Shown: piece after piece, positions 25,803 to 34,256 of the stretch | Layout of the letters: each line of letters opens with the position of its first letter | Position numbering within the stretch: position 1 is the first letter of the stretch | Translations under genes and position numbers: made by a program | The notes under the pieces: model-generated | What the model was told of the DNA's origin: nothing | Database searches by the model: none | What the model saw: only the letters and a program-made list of their open reading frames with translations | Source: Curtobacterium poinsettiae | Lineage (GTDB): Bacteria > Actinomycetota > Actinomycetes > Actinomycetales > Microbacteriaceae | Direction: 5' to 3' | DNA: 64,000 nucleotides | Assembly: GCF_025677645.1 (NCBI RefSeq) | Contig: NZ_CP106879.1 | Span: forward strand, 558,001-622,000

Positions 25803-27257
25803 ATGCTGGACGCACAGAGCACGGCGACGGCGGACACCGACACCCGGGTCCTGCGGAACTTCATCGGGGGTACCTCCGTCGAGTCGACCGCCGACACCAC
25901 GTTCGACCTGGTCGACCCGACCGACGAGCACGTCTACGGCACGTCCCCGGTGTCCACCCCTGCCGACGTCGACGCCGCCTTCGGTGCGGCGGCGACCGCG
26001 TTCGAGACCTGGCGCCGCACCACCCCCGGCGAACGACAGCTCGCCCTGTTCCGGATCGCCGACGCGATGGAGCAGCGGGCGTCGGAGTTCGCCGACCTCG
26101 AGTCGCTCGACACCGGGAAGCCCCGCGCCACCCTGGTCGAGGACGAGATCCTGCTGTCCGTCGACCAGATCCGCTTCTTCGCCGGGGCCGCCCGGAACCT
26201 CGAGGGCCGGAGCGCGGGCGAGTACCTGGCCGACCACACGTCGTTCGTCCGGCGCGAGCCCATCGGTGTCGTCGCCCAGGTCACCCCGTGGAACTACCCG
26301 CTCAACATGGCGGTGTGGAAGTTCGCCCCGGCGCTCGCTGCGGGGAACACCACCGTGCTCAAGCCGAGCGACACGACACCCCTGTCGACGCTGCTGCTCG
26401 CCGAGGTCGCCGCGGAGTTCCTGCCGCCGGGGGTCCTGAACGTCGTCGTGGGGGACCGCACCACCGGTGCCGCGATGGTCGACAACCCCACCCCGCAGCT
26501 CGTGTCCATCACCGGGTCCGTCCGCGCCGGCACGGAAGTCGCCCGCGCCGCCGCCGGTGACCTCAAGCGCACCCACCTCGAGCTCGGCGGCAAGGCCCCC
26601 GTGATCGTGTTCGACGACGCGGACATCCCCGCCGCCGTCGCCGGCATCGTCGCCGCCGGGTTCTTCAACGCCGGACAGGACTGCACCGCGGCCACCCGGT
26701 TGCTCGTGCAGGACGGCATCCACGACGAGTTCGTGGCGGCGCTCGCAGAAGAAGCACGGCACAACGCGCGAACCGGGTCAGACGGTTACTTCGGTCCGGT
26801 GAACAACGCGAACCAGCTCGCCCAGGTCCGGTCGTTCCTCGACACGCTCCCCGACCACGCCACGATCGAGCTCGGCGGCGCACGACAGGGCGACCGCGGG
26901 TACTTCCACGAGGCCACGATCGTCTCCGGTCTGCGCCAGGACGACCGTGCCGTGCAGCAGGAGATCTTCGGTCCGGTGCAGACCGTGCAGCGGTTCTCGA
27001 CGGAACAGCAGGCCCTGACGTGGGCGAACGACGTCGAGTACGGGCTCGCGAGCTCGGTGTGGACGACCGACCACTCCCGGGCGATGCGCTTCGCCCGCGA
27101 CCTGGACTCCGGCTGCGTGTGGATCAACACGCACATCCCGATCGTCGCCGAGATGCCCCACGGCGGGTTCAAGCACAGCGGGTACGGCAAGGACCTGTCC
27201 CAGTACGGCTTCGACGACTACACCCGCATCAAGCACGTCATGTCCTACATCGGCTGA
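25803..27257 (+). CDS. Aldehyde dehydrogenase, 4-aminobutyraldehyde type (PatD-like)
   Basis: ATG at 25803; 484 residues. Landmarks: VTPWNYPLNMAVWKFAPALA, base Glu260 in LELGGKAP and nucleophile Cys294 in GQDCTAATRLL. The W-N-Y-P and Q-D-C-T-A patterns and the MPHGGFKHSGYGKDLS tail resemble gamma-aminobutyraldehyde/betaine-aldehyde dehydrogenases. It would convert 4-aminobutanal to GABA. It is the first gene of a rightward operon with the potABCD-like importer 23 bp downstream. Confidence 0.9.
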   Translation: MLDAQSTATADTDTRVLRNFIGGTSVESTADTTFDLVDPTDEHVYGTSPVSTPADVDAAFGAAATAFETWRRTTPGERQLALFRIADAMEQRASEFADLESLDTGKPRATLVEDEILLSVDQIRFFAGAARNLEGRSAGEYLADHTSFVRREPIGVVAQVTPWNYPLNMAVWKFAPALAAGNTTVLKPSDTTPLSTLLLAEVAAEFLPPGVLNVVVGDRTTGAAMVDNPTPQLVSITGSVRAGTEVARAAAGDLKRTHLELGGKAPVIVFDDADIPAAVAGIVAAGFFNAGQDCTAATRLLVQDGIHDEFVAALAEEARHNARTGSDGYFGPVNNANQLAQVRSFLDTLPDHATIELGGARQGDRGYFHEATIVSGLRQDDRAVQQEIFGPVQTVQRFSTEQQALTWANDVEYGLASSVWTTDHSRAMRFARDLDSGCVWINTHIPIVAEMPHGGFKHSGYGKDLSQYGFDDYTRIKHVMSYIG

Positions 27258-27280
27258 GGCCGACAACCCCTGGAGGCACC

Positions 27281-28468
27281 ATGGCAACGACCGGAACGTT
27301 CGCCGAATCGGGAGCCGATCTGCGGCTCGACCAGATCACGAAGTCCTTCCCCGGCCACACCGCGGTGGACAGCCTCGACCTGACGGTGCCTGCCGGCTCG
27401 TTCTTCGCGCTGCTCGGTCCGTCGGGCTGCGGCAAGACGACGACCCTGCGGCTCGTCGCCGGGCTCGAGGAACCCACGAGCGGCACCATCACCATCGGCG
27501 GCCAGGACGTCACCGACACGAAGCCGTACCAGCGGCCCGTCAACACGGTGTTCCAGAACTACGCGCTGTTCCCGCACATGAGCGTGCTCGACAACGTCGC
27601 GTTCGGACTGAAGCGCCGCCGGATCCCGGACCCGATGACGAAGGCGAAGGAAGCGCTGCGGCTCGTCGAGCTCGAGGGGTCGGCGTCGAAGCGCCCCGCC
27701 CAGCTCTCCGGTGGCATGCAGCAGCGCGTCGCCCTGGCCCGAGCAATCGTGAACCGGCCGGCCCTGCTGCTGCTCGACGAACCGCTCGGCGCCCTCGACC
27801 TGAAGCTCCGCCACCAGATGCAGCTCGAGCTGAAGACGATCCAGGCCGAGGTCGGGCTCACGTTCCTGCACGTCACCCACGACCAGGAAGAGGCGATGAC
27901 GATGGCCGATACGGTCGCCGTCATGAACGGCGGCCGGATCGAGCAGATGGGCAGCCCGCAGGACCTGTACGAGCTGCCGCGCACGGCGTTCGTCGCGAAC
28001 TTCCTCGGCCAGTCGAACCTGCTCGAGGGCGAGGTCCGCGGCACCGATGCCGGCCTGCTCGTCGTCGCCACCGCGGCCGGGTCCATCGCGGTGCCCGCCG
28101 ACCGTGCCGTCGCCACGACCGGTCGCGTCGTCGTCGGCGTCCGGCCCGAGAAGCTCAAGATCCGCACCGCGGAACCGGCCCCCGAGGCCGGACGGAACAT
28201 CCTCGGCCCCGGTCGGGTCGTGGACGTCTCGTTCTCCGGCGTCAGCACCCAGTACCTGGTCGACGTGCCGGGCGCCGGGCGCGTCTCGGTGTTCGCGCAG
28301 AACTCGAAGGGCGGGCCGCGCATCGCGACCGGTACCGAGGTCTGGCTCACGTGGGGCGTCGACCACGGTTTCGGCCTGGAGGCGCACCCCGCGTCGGACG
28401 CGACCGTCACCACCCACAGCGCCCCGGGCCTCCAGGCCGTCCCCGCCACGGCGGGATCGCTCGCGTGA
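27281..28468 (+). CDS. potA: Polyamine ABC transporter ATPase
   Basis: ATG at 27281 with a GGAGG site 5 bases upstream; 395 residues. The Walker A is GPSGCGKTTT, the Q-loop is in VFQNYALFPHM, the signature is LSGGMQQRVALARA, the Walker B is LLLLDEPLGALD and the H-loop is HVTHDQEEAM. A C-terminal TOBE domain (about 285-365) follows, as in spermidine/putrescine PotA proteins. It energises import by the following permeases. The stop overlaps the binding-protein start (GTGA). Confidence 0.93.
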   Translation: MATTGTFAESGADLRLDQITKSFPGHTAVDSLDLTVPAGSFFALLGPSGCGKTTTLRLVAGLEEPTSGTITIGGQDVTDTKPYQRPVNTVFQNYALFPHMSVLDNVAFGLKRRRIPDPMTKAKEALRLVELEGSASKRPAQLSGGMQQRVALARAIVNRPALLLLDEPLGALDLKLRHQMQLELKTIQAEVGLTFLHVTHDQEEAMTMADTVAVMNGGRIEQMGSPQDLYELPRTAFVANFLGQSNLLEGEVRGTDAGLLVVATAAGSIAVPADRAVATTGRVVVGVRPEKLKIRTAEPAPEAGRNILGPGRVVDVSFSGVSTQYLVDVPGAGRVSVFAQNSKGGPRIATGTEVWLTWGVDHGFGLEAHPASDATVTTHSAPGLQAVPATAGSLA

Positions 28469-29685
28469 CCGGCGCGGTGCCCGGTCCGGACCTGCTGCGC
28501 GGGCTGACGTCGGCCCGCGTGAGCCGACGCGGCCTGCTCGCCGGCGGCGGGGCCGCCGCGCTGGCCGCCCTGCTCACCGGTTGCAGCATCAAGGGCTCCG
28601 CCGCCGCCGGCGCCGAGGACACCGTCGACTGGGCGGCGTTCTGGAAGGACGCGAAGGCGACCGGCACCCTGAACTTCGCGAACTGGCCGCTGTACATCGA
28701 CTCCGACCACGGCAAGTCCGAGTCCCTGGCGCTGTTCAAGGAGGAGACCGGGATCGCGGTCGACTACCAGGCGGTGATCCAGGACAACGCGACCTTCTAC
28801 GCCACCGTCTCCCCGATCCTGCGGGCACACGGTGCGACCGGCTACGACCTCGTCGTCATGACGAACGGGTTCGAGCTGACCCAGATGATCAAGAACGGGT
28901 TCGTGTGCGAGCTCGACCACTCGCGGCTGCCGAACTTCGCCGCGAACGCCTCGGACTCCGTGAAGGACCCCATCTACGACCCGGGCAACAAGCACTCCGT
29001 CGTCTGGCAGACCGGGTTCACCGGGCTCGCCTACAACCCGAAGTACACCGGGCGGAAGATCACCTCGCTCAAGGACCTGCAGGACCCGGCCTTCCGGGGC
29101 CGCATCGGACTGATGAGCGACAACACCGAACTCGGGTCGCTCGGACTGCTCGCGCTCGGCATCGACCCGGAGACCTCGACGCCCGCGGACTGGCGGAAGG
29201 CCCAGGCGTGGCTGCGCGAACTGCGGCCGAGCGTCACCGGCTTCTACGACCAGAGCTACATCAACCGGTTGGAGAACGGCGACACCTGGATCACCCAGGC
29301 GTGGTCGGGCGACGTGTTCCAGGCGCAGCAGTCCGGGTTCCCCGACCTGGAGTTCGTCACGCCGGAAGAGGGGCAGATGACCTGGCACGACAACATGCTC
29401 ATCCCACGGCAGGCCGCGAACCCGGTGTCGGCGCTCGAGTGGATGAACTTCTACTACACGCCGAAGGTCGCCGGGATCGTCGAGGACTGGGTGAACTACG
29501 TCTGCCCGGTGCCCGCGGCCGAGGACTACGTGCGCGACGAACTCGACGACGCCACCGTGGCGGACAGCCCGCTCGTGTTCCCCTCTGCGGACGTCCTGGA
29601 GCAGTCACACGAGTTCCGGGTGTTCGAGAACTACGACGAGTACTCGGAGTGGAACGGCATCTTCAACGCGGTGGTGCAGTCGTGA
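28465..29685 (+). CDS. potD: Polyamine-binding lipoprotein
   Basis: GTG start overlapping the potA stop; 406 residues. The N-terminus has a twin-arginine-like SRRGLLAGGG motif, a hydrophobic segment and the lipobox LLTGC, so it is likely a lipoprotein anchored on the outer face of the membrane. LNFANWPLYID and the YDLVVMTNGF strand are characteristic of spermidine/putrescine-binding proteins, as is the C-terminal YTPKVAGIVEDWVNYVCPV segment. Substrate is inferred from the family and cluster. Confidence 0.92.
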   Translation: MTGAVPGPDLLRGLTSARVSRRGLLAGGGAAALAALLTGCSIKGSAAAGAEDTVDWAAFWKDAKATGTLNFANWPLYIDSDHGKSESLALFKEETGIAVDYQAVIQDNATFYATVSPILRAHGATGYDLVVMTNGFELTQMIKNGFVCELDHSRLPNFAANASDSVKDPIYDPGNKHSVVWQTGFTGLAYNPKYTGRKITSLKDLQDPAFRGRIGLMSDNTELGSLGLLALGIDPETSTPADWRKAQAWLRELRPSVTGFYDQSYINRLENGDTWITQAWSGDVFQAQQSGFPDLEFVTPEEGQMTWHDNMLIPRQAANPVSALEWMNFYYTPKVAGIVEDWVNYVCPVPAAEDYVRDELDDATVADSPLVFPSADVLEQSHEFRVFENYDEYSEWNGIFNAVVQS

Positions 29686-30632
29686 GCGCGGTCGGGGTGG
29701 CGCCGGGGCTCGGCCCCGGTGGTCCCGGTGGTTCCGCCGGTCCTTCCGGTTCCGCGCCGGTGCGGCGGGGACGCCGTCGGAGCACACCGTTCTTCCTGGC
29801 GCTCGTCGGCACCGCGTACCTCTGCGTGTTCTTCGTCATCCCGTTGGTGTCCGGGCTGATCGTCTCGCTCATGACCGGCAACCCGGACGACGGCTACACG
29901 TTCACCTGGAACTTCGGGATCTACGGCTCGCTGTTCGTCGACCCGCAGGTGCCGTACCTGACGTTCCTGCTCCGGTCGCTCTGGTACGGCGCCGCCGCCA
30001 CGATCGCCTGCATCGTCGTCGGGTACCCGGTGGCGTACTTCATCGCGTTCCGGGTGTCGCCGCGGTGGAAGAACCCGCTGCTCATGCTCGTCTTCATCAG
30101 CTTCCTGGTGTCGTTCATCATCCGCACCGACATGTGGGCGTTCGTGCTCGCGTCGCAGGGCCCGGTCGTCACGACCCTGCAGGCGCTCGGGCTGGCCGGC
30201 AAGGACTTCCACATCCTCGGCACCGGCGGCGCGGTGATCTTCGGCGACGCCTACAACGACCTGGCCTTCATGGTGCTGCCGATCTACGCCGCCCTCGAGC
30301 GCATCGACCCACGACTCGGCGAGGCCGCGAACGACCTGTACGCCGGCAGGTTCCGGGCGTTCTGGCACACCACGCTGCCGCTGTCCCGCTCGGGCATCTT
30401 CGCCGGGGTGCTGCTCGTCTTCATCGACAGCGTCGGCGACCCGGTGAACTCGGCCCTGCTCGGGGGCACGAACACGTACACGATCGGTCAGGCGATCCAG
30501 GACGCCTACTCCGGCAACCAGCAGTACAACGTCGCCGCGGCCCTGTCGACCGTGCTCATGGTCGTGCTCGGCATCATCCTGTTCATCTACGCCCGCGTCT
30601 CCGGCACCGACGACCTCGAGGACCTCGTATGA
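29682..30632 (+). CDS. potB: Polyamine ABC transporter permease (PotB-like)
   Basis: GTG start overlapping the previous stop (GTGA); 316 residues. After a Gly/Pro-rich cytosolic leader there are six membrane helices, and the cytoplasmic EAA loop reads GEAANDLYAGRFRAFWHTTLP (two segments around residue 215), the site that docks on PotA. It overlaps potC by 4 bp. Confidence 0.92.
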   Translation: MSAVGVAPGLGPGGPGGSAGPSGSAPVRRGRRRSTPFFLALVGTAYLCVFFVIPLVSGLIVSLMTGNPDDGYTFTWNFGIYGSLFVDPQVPYLTFLLRSLWYGAAATIACIVVGYPVAYFIAFRVSPRWKNPLLMLVFISFLVSFIIRTDMWAFVLASQGPVVTTLQALGLAGKDFHILGTGGAVIFGDAYNDLAFMVLPIYAALERIDPRLGEAANDLYAGRFRAFWHTTLPLSRSGIFAGVLLVFIDSVGDPVNSALLGGTNTYTIGQAIQDAYSGNQQYNVAAALSTVLMVVLGIILFIYARVSGTDDLEDLV

Positions 30633-31507
30633 CCGCCGTCGCACCGTCCCGTTCCGCCGCCGCTCCGGCCTCGCCGGTGACCGGTCCCGTCGCCGGTCGT
30701 CCGCGTCGCCACGGTGTGAACCGTCGTGGGCCCTGGCTCGCCATCGTGTACTGGGTGACGATCGCGATCACCCTGGTGCCGATCGTCTACATGATCGTGT
30801 ACTCGTTCAACGACGCCCCCACGAACCGGCTGTCGTTCGCCTGGAACGGTTTCACGACCTACTGGTACGCGAACCTGGTGAACGTGTCCGGGCTCGGGGC
30901 GGCGTTCGTCACGTCGGTGGTCGTCGCGTTCCTCGCCGCCATCATCTCCGTCGCGATCGGACTGCCCCTCGCGCTGGCGCTGGAGCGGTACCGGTTCCCG
31001 GGTCGCGGTGTCGTGAACACCGTCGTGTTCGCCGACATCGCGGCGCCGTCGATCGTCGTCGGTTCCGCGTCGCTCTCCTTCTTCCTGTCGGTGGGGCTCG
31101 GCACCGGGTTCCTGACCGTGCTCATCACGCACGTCGCGTTCGACGTCGCCTACGTGGTGGTCGTGCTGCGGGCCCGGATCGCGGGGACCTCGCGGGCGCT
31201 CGAGGAGGCCGCCGGTGACCTCGGGGCGACACCGTTCCAGGCCTTCCGGCTCGTCACCCTGCCGCTGCTGGCGCCGGGCATGCTCGCCGCGGGGCTGCTG
31301 GCGCTGGCGATGTCGATCGACGACTACGTGATCACCTCGTTCGTCGCCGGGCCGGCCGTCACCTTCCCGCTGTTCGTGTACGGCGCCGCGAAGGCCGGGA
31401 TGCCGCCGCAGGTGCTGTGCTTCGGGACGCTCGTGTTCGCCGTGGGACTGCTCGTCGCGCTGCTGAACGGGGCGCTCAACCGGCGGTTGGCGCGCACGCG
31501 GGGGTAG
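30629..31507 (+). CDS. potC: Polyamine ABC transporter permease (PotC-like)
   Basis: ATG at 30629 overlaps the potB stop (ATGA); 292 residues, six helices, with the EAA loop EEAAGDLGATPFQAFRLVT near residue 190. The VYMIVYSFNDAP and SIDDYVITSFVAG segments are typical of PotC/PotI permeases. Last gene of the aldehyde dehydrogenase-pot operon; a weak GC hairpin follows. Confidence 0.92.
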   Translation: MTAVAPSRSAAAPASPVTGPVAGRPRRHGVNRRGPWLAIVYWVTIAITLVPIVYMIVYSFNDAPTNRLSFAWNGFTTYWYANLVNVSGLGAAFVTSVVVAFLAAIISVAIGLPLALALERYRFPGRGVVNTVVFADIAAPSIVVGSASLSFFLSVGLGTGFLTVLITHVAFDVAYVVVVLRARIAGTSRALEEAAGDLGATPFQAFRLVTLPLLAPGMLAAGLLALAMSIDDYVITSFVAGPAVTFPLFVYGAAKAGMPPQVLCFGTLVFAVGLLVALLNGALNRRLARTRG

Positions 31508-31513
31508 GCGGCG

Positions 31514-31539
31514 GCCCGCGCGGTGCGGCTTTCGCGGGC
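31514..31539 (+). terminator. Weak GC hairpin after potC
   Basis: GCCCGCG (31514-31520) pairs with CGCGGGC (31533-31539) across 12 bases, 6 bp after the potC stop. The stem is short and there is no T-tract, so the assignment rests mainly on position. Confidence 0.35.
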
Positions 31540-31694
31540 TGGTGCGGGGTTGCGCGCGTGGTGCGTGCTCGTCGGGGCGCACGGTGCCGACGGCAGTTCA
31601 GTGGACGTGACCACCGGTGGACGGGCGTGTTACGGGCACGAGTCGGGCGGTGTGCCGCGATGCGCACCACGGCCGCCCCGCGTAGGTTCCAGCC

Positions 31695-34256
31695 ATGAGT
31701 GCAGAGCTGACGCTCGGCGCCGAGGAAGAGCTGCACCTCATCGACCTCGAGTCCGGCCGACTTTCCGCGAAGGCCCCGCGCCTTCTGCCCAAACTGCCCA
31801 CCGACCGCTTCGGCGCGGAGCTGCAGCGCACGACGATCGAGACGAACACCCCCGTGGTGCGGACCCTCGACGACCTGCGGCGGGTGATCGTCGACCTGCG
31901 CAGTGAGCTCAGCACCGCGATCGCGCCGGCCGGGGTCACCATCGCCGCCGTCGGTACCGCTCCGAGGTCGGAGTACGCCGACTTCGAACTGAGCTCCGGC
32001 GGTCGGTACGGCCGGATGCAGGAGCAGTACCGGATGCTCGTCGACGAACAGCTCATCTGCGGCCTGCAGGTGCACGTCGGGGTCAGTGACCGCGACCTGG
32101 CGGTCCTCATCGCCCAGCGGGTGGCGCCGGTGCTCCCGGTACTGCTCGCGCTGAGCGCGTCGAGTCCGTTCTGGAACGGGCAGGACACCGGGTACGCCTC
32201 GTTCCGGAGCATCATCTGGCAGCGGTGGCCGTCGGCCGGCAGCTTCGGTCCGGTGGAGGACGCCGCCGAGTACGACCGGGTGCTCGACGACCTGATCGCC
32301 TCGGGCGTGATCGCCGACAGGAAGATGGCCTACTTCGACGTGCGGCCGTCGTCGCACGCGCCGACGCTCGAGCTGCGGGTCTGCGACGCGACCCCGGTGG
32401 TGGACGACGCCGTGCTCATCGCCGGACTCTTCCGCGCCGCGGTGCGCAAGGCCGAGAAGTCGGTCGTGTCCGGCGCCGAATGGCACCCGCGCAGCGAACC
32501 CCTGCACCGTGCGGCGATGTGGCAGGCCGCCCGCTCCGGGTTGAGCGGGGAACTGGTCGGACTGGGGCAGCACCCCGAACGGCTGCCCGCCGAGGTCGCG
32601 GTGCGCCAGCTCGTGTCCCGGCTGCGCCCGGAGCTCGAGGAGCTCGGCGACTGGGGCACGGTGACGGAGCTGCTCGACGCGACCCTGGCCCGCGGCAACT
32701 CCACCGACCGGCAGCGCACCGCGTACGCCGAGCGCGGGGAGATGGACGACGTCGTCGCCCTGGTGGTGGAGGACACCGCGGGGCTGCCGTCCGGACGCGA
32801 CGAGGACCCGGTGGTCCCGATCCCCGGGTACCGCGTCCGTGCCGGCGACGAGGCGGTCGGCCCCGGGGCGCGCCCCCGTCCGGCGTTCCGTGACCTGGCG
32901 GCCTTCTTCACCGGCTGGGACGCCGAGACCGCGATCGACCGCTGCACCGCCCGCGACGTCTGGACCCGCGAGCACCACGTCGGCTTCGTGGTCGACGGCG
33001 GCGCGCAGGAGTTCGGCTGCGACCTGGTGCCCCGGACGATCAGCGCGTACGAGTGGTCGCAGCTCGAGCGTGGCCTGGGGCAGCGGGCCCGCGCGATCGA
33101 ACTGTTCCTGCGTGACGCGTACGGCGAGCGACGGATCGTGGCCGACGGCGTGCTGGACGCGGACCACTTCGTCGGCGCGACGGGCTGGGACCCGGACGCC
33201 ACCCGGCTGCCGGCGACCGCCGTTCGTGCGCCGGTGCTCGGGTTCGACCTGGTGCGCAACGAGTTCGGCGGCTGGCGGGTGCTCGAGGACAACGTCCGCT
33301 CGCCCTCGGGCGTCGCGTACGGCATCGCCCTGCGCGAGCTGATGGACGACGTCGTGCCGGACGCCCCGCGGCCGGCGCACCTGCGCGACCCGCACGGCGT
33401 GATCGACCGGCTGCACCGGACCCTCTGCGCGAACACCACCGCGGTGACGGGCACGACCGACCCCGTGATCGCACTGGTCAGCGACGGCCCTGCCGCCGGC
33501 GCGTGGTTCGAGCACCGCAGGCTGGCCGACGGTGCCGGGATGCGCCTGGTGTCCGGGTCGGACCTGGACGTCCGTGACGGACACGTGGTCGACGTGACGA
33601 CGGGTGACCTGCTCGACGGACTGTACCTGCGGATCGACCGCGACGTCAGTGCGCTGACGGCGGAGCACGCTCCCGACCTCGGTGCGCGGATCCTCGACGC
33701 GGCCGAGGCAGGACGCGTCTACCTGGCGAACGCGCCCGGCAACGCGCTGGTCGACGACAAGGCGATGTACGTCACCGTGCCGGACCTGATCTGGTACTAC
33801 CTGGACGAGAAACCCCTGCTGGCATCGGTGCCGACGTACCGCACGAGCATCGAGGTCGAACGGCTGTCGGTCCTGGACCGCGTCGGGGAACTCGTCACGA
33901 AGCCGGTCGACGGCGAGGGCGGCCGCGGGGTCTTGATCGGACCGAGCGCCAGCGCCCCCGAGGTGGCCGAGCGACGCCGCGAGATCGCCGCGGACCCCGC
34001 CGGGTGGGTGGGGCAGGAGGTGGTGCAGCTGTCCTCGCACCCGACCATCGGACCGGCCGGTCTCGACCCGCGGCACGTGGACCTGCGGGCCTTCGTGTAC
34101 GCGACGGGGACCGGACCGGATGACGTGCACCTGGCCGACGTCGCCCTGACGCGCGTCGCGCCCGAGGGCAGCATGGTCGTCAACTCGTCGCAGGGCGGCG
34201 GCGCGAAGGACACGTGGATCGTCGGGAACCCGGCGGACACCGAGGGAGAGCACTGA
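31695..34256 (+). CDS. GCS2-type carboxylate-amine ligase fused to permuted ATP-grasp ligase
   Basis: ATG at 31695; 853 residues. Residues about 5-350 form a glutamate-cysteine-ligase type 2 (YbdK-like) domain starting LGAEEELHLIDLESG with the LQVHVGVSD strand. Residues about 460-845 match the circularly permuted ATP-grasp type 2 family (COG2308-like): GGWRVLEDNVRSPSGVAYG, ANAPGNALVDDKAMY and TKPVDGEGGRGVLIG. Both parts form amide bonds using ATP. The gene overlaps the amidotransferase start by one base, so the two products very likely act in one pathway making a modified Glu/Gln-containing peptide. The product is not known. Confidence 0.85.
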   Translation: MSAELTLGAEEELHLIDLESGRLSAKAPRLLPKLPTDRFGAELQRTTIETNTPVVRTLDDLRRVIVDLRSELSTAIAPAGVTIAAVGTAPRSEYADFELSSGGRYGRMQEQYRMLVDEQLICGLQVHVGVSDRDLAVLIAQRVAPVLPVLLALSASSPFWNGQDTGYASFRSIIWQRWPSAGSFGPVEDAAEYDRVLDDLIASGVIADRKMAYFDVRPSSHAPTLELRVCDATPVVDDAVLIAGLFRAAVRKAEKSVVSGAEWHPRSEPLHRAAMWQAARSGLSGELVGLGQHPERLPAEVAVRQLVSRLRPELEELGDWGTVTELLDATLARGNSTDRQRTAYAERGEMDDVVALVVEDTAGLPSGRDEDPVVPIPGYRVRAGDEAVGPGARPRPAFRDLAAFFTGWDAETAIDRCTARDVWTREHHVGFVVDGGAQEFGCDLVPRTISAYEWSQLERGLGQRARAIELFLRDAYGERRIVADGVLDADHFVGATGWDPDATRLPATAVRAPVLGFDLVRNEFGGWRVLEDNVRSPSGVAYGIALRELMDDVVPDAPRPAHLRDPHGVIDRLHRTLCANTTAVTGTTDPVIALVSDGPAAGAWFEHRRLADGAGMRLVSGSDLDVRDGHVVDVTTGDLLDGLYLRIDRDVSALTAEHAPDLGARILDAAEAGRVYLANAPGNALVDDKAMYVTVPDLIWYYLDEKPLLASVPTYRTSIEVERLSVLDRVGELVTKPVDGEGGRGVLIGPSASAPEVAERRREIAADPAGWVGQEVVQLSSHPTIGPAGLDPRHVDLRAFVYATGTGPDDVHLADVALTRVAPEGSMVVNSSQGGGAKDTWIVGNPADTEGEH

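Noticed and set aside
31476..34253. A 925-codon minus-strand frame opposite the GCS2/ATP-grasp gene
   Set aside because: Antisense shadow; no start signal, and composition is typical of noncoding frames at 70% GC.
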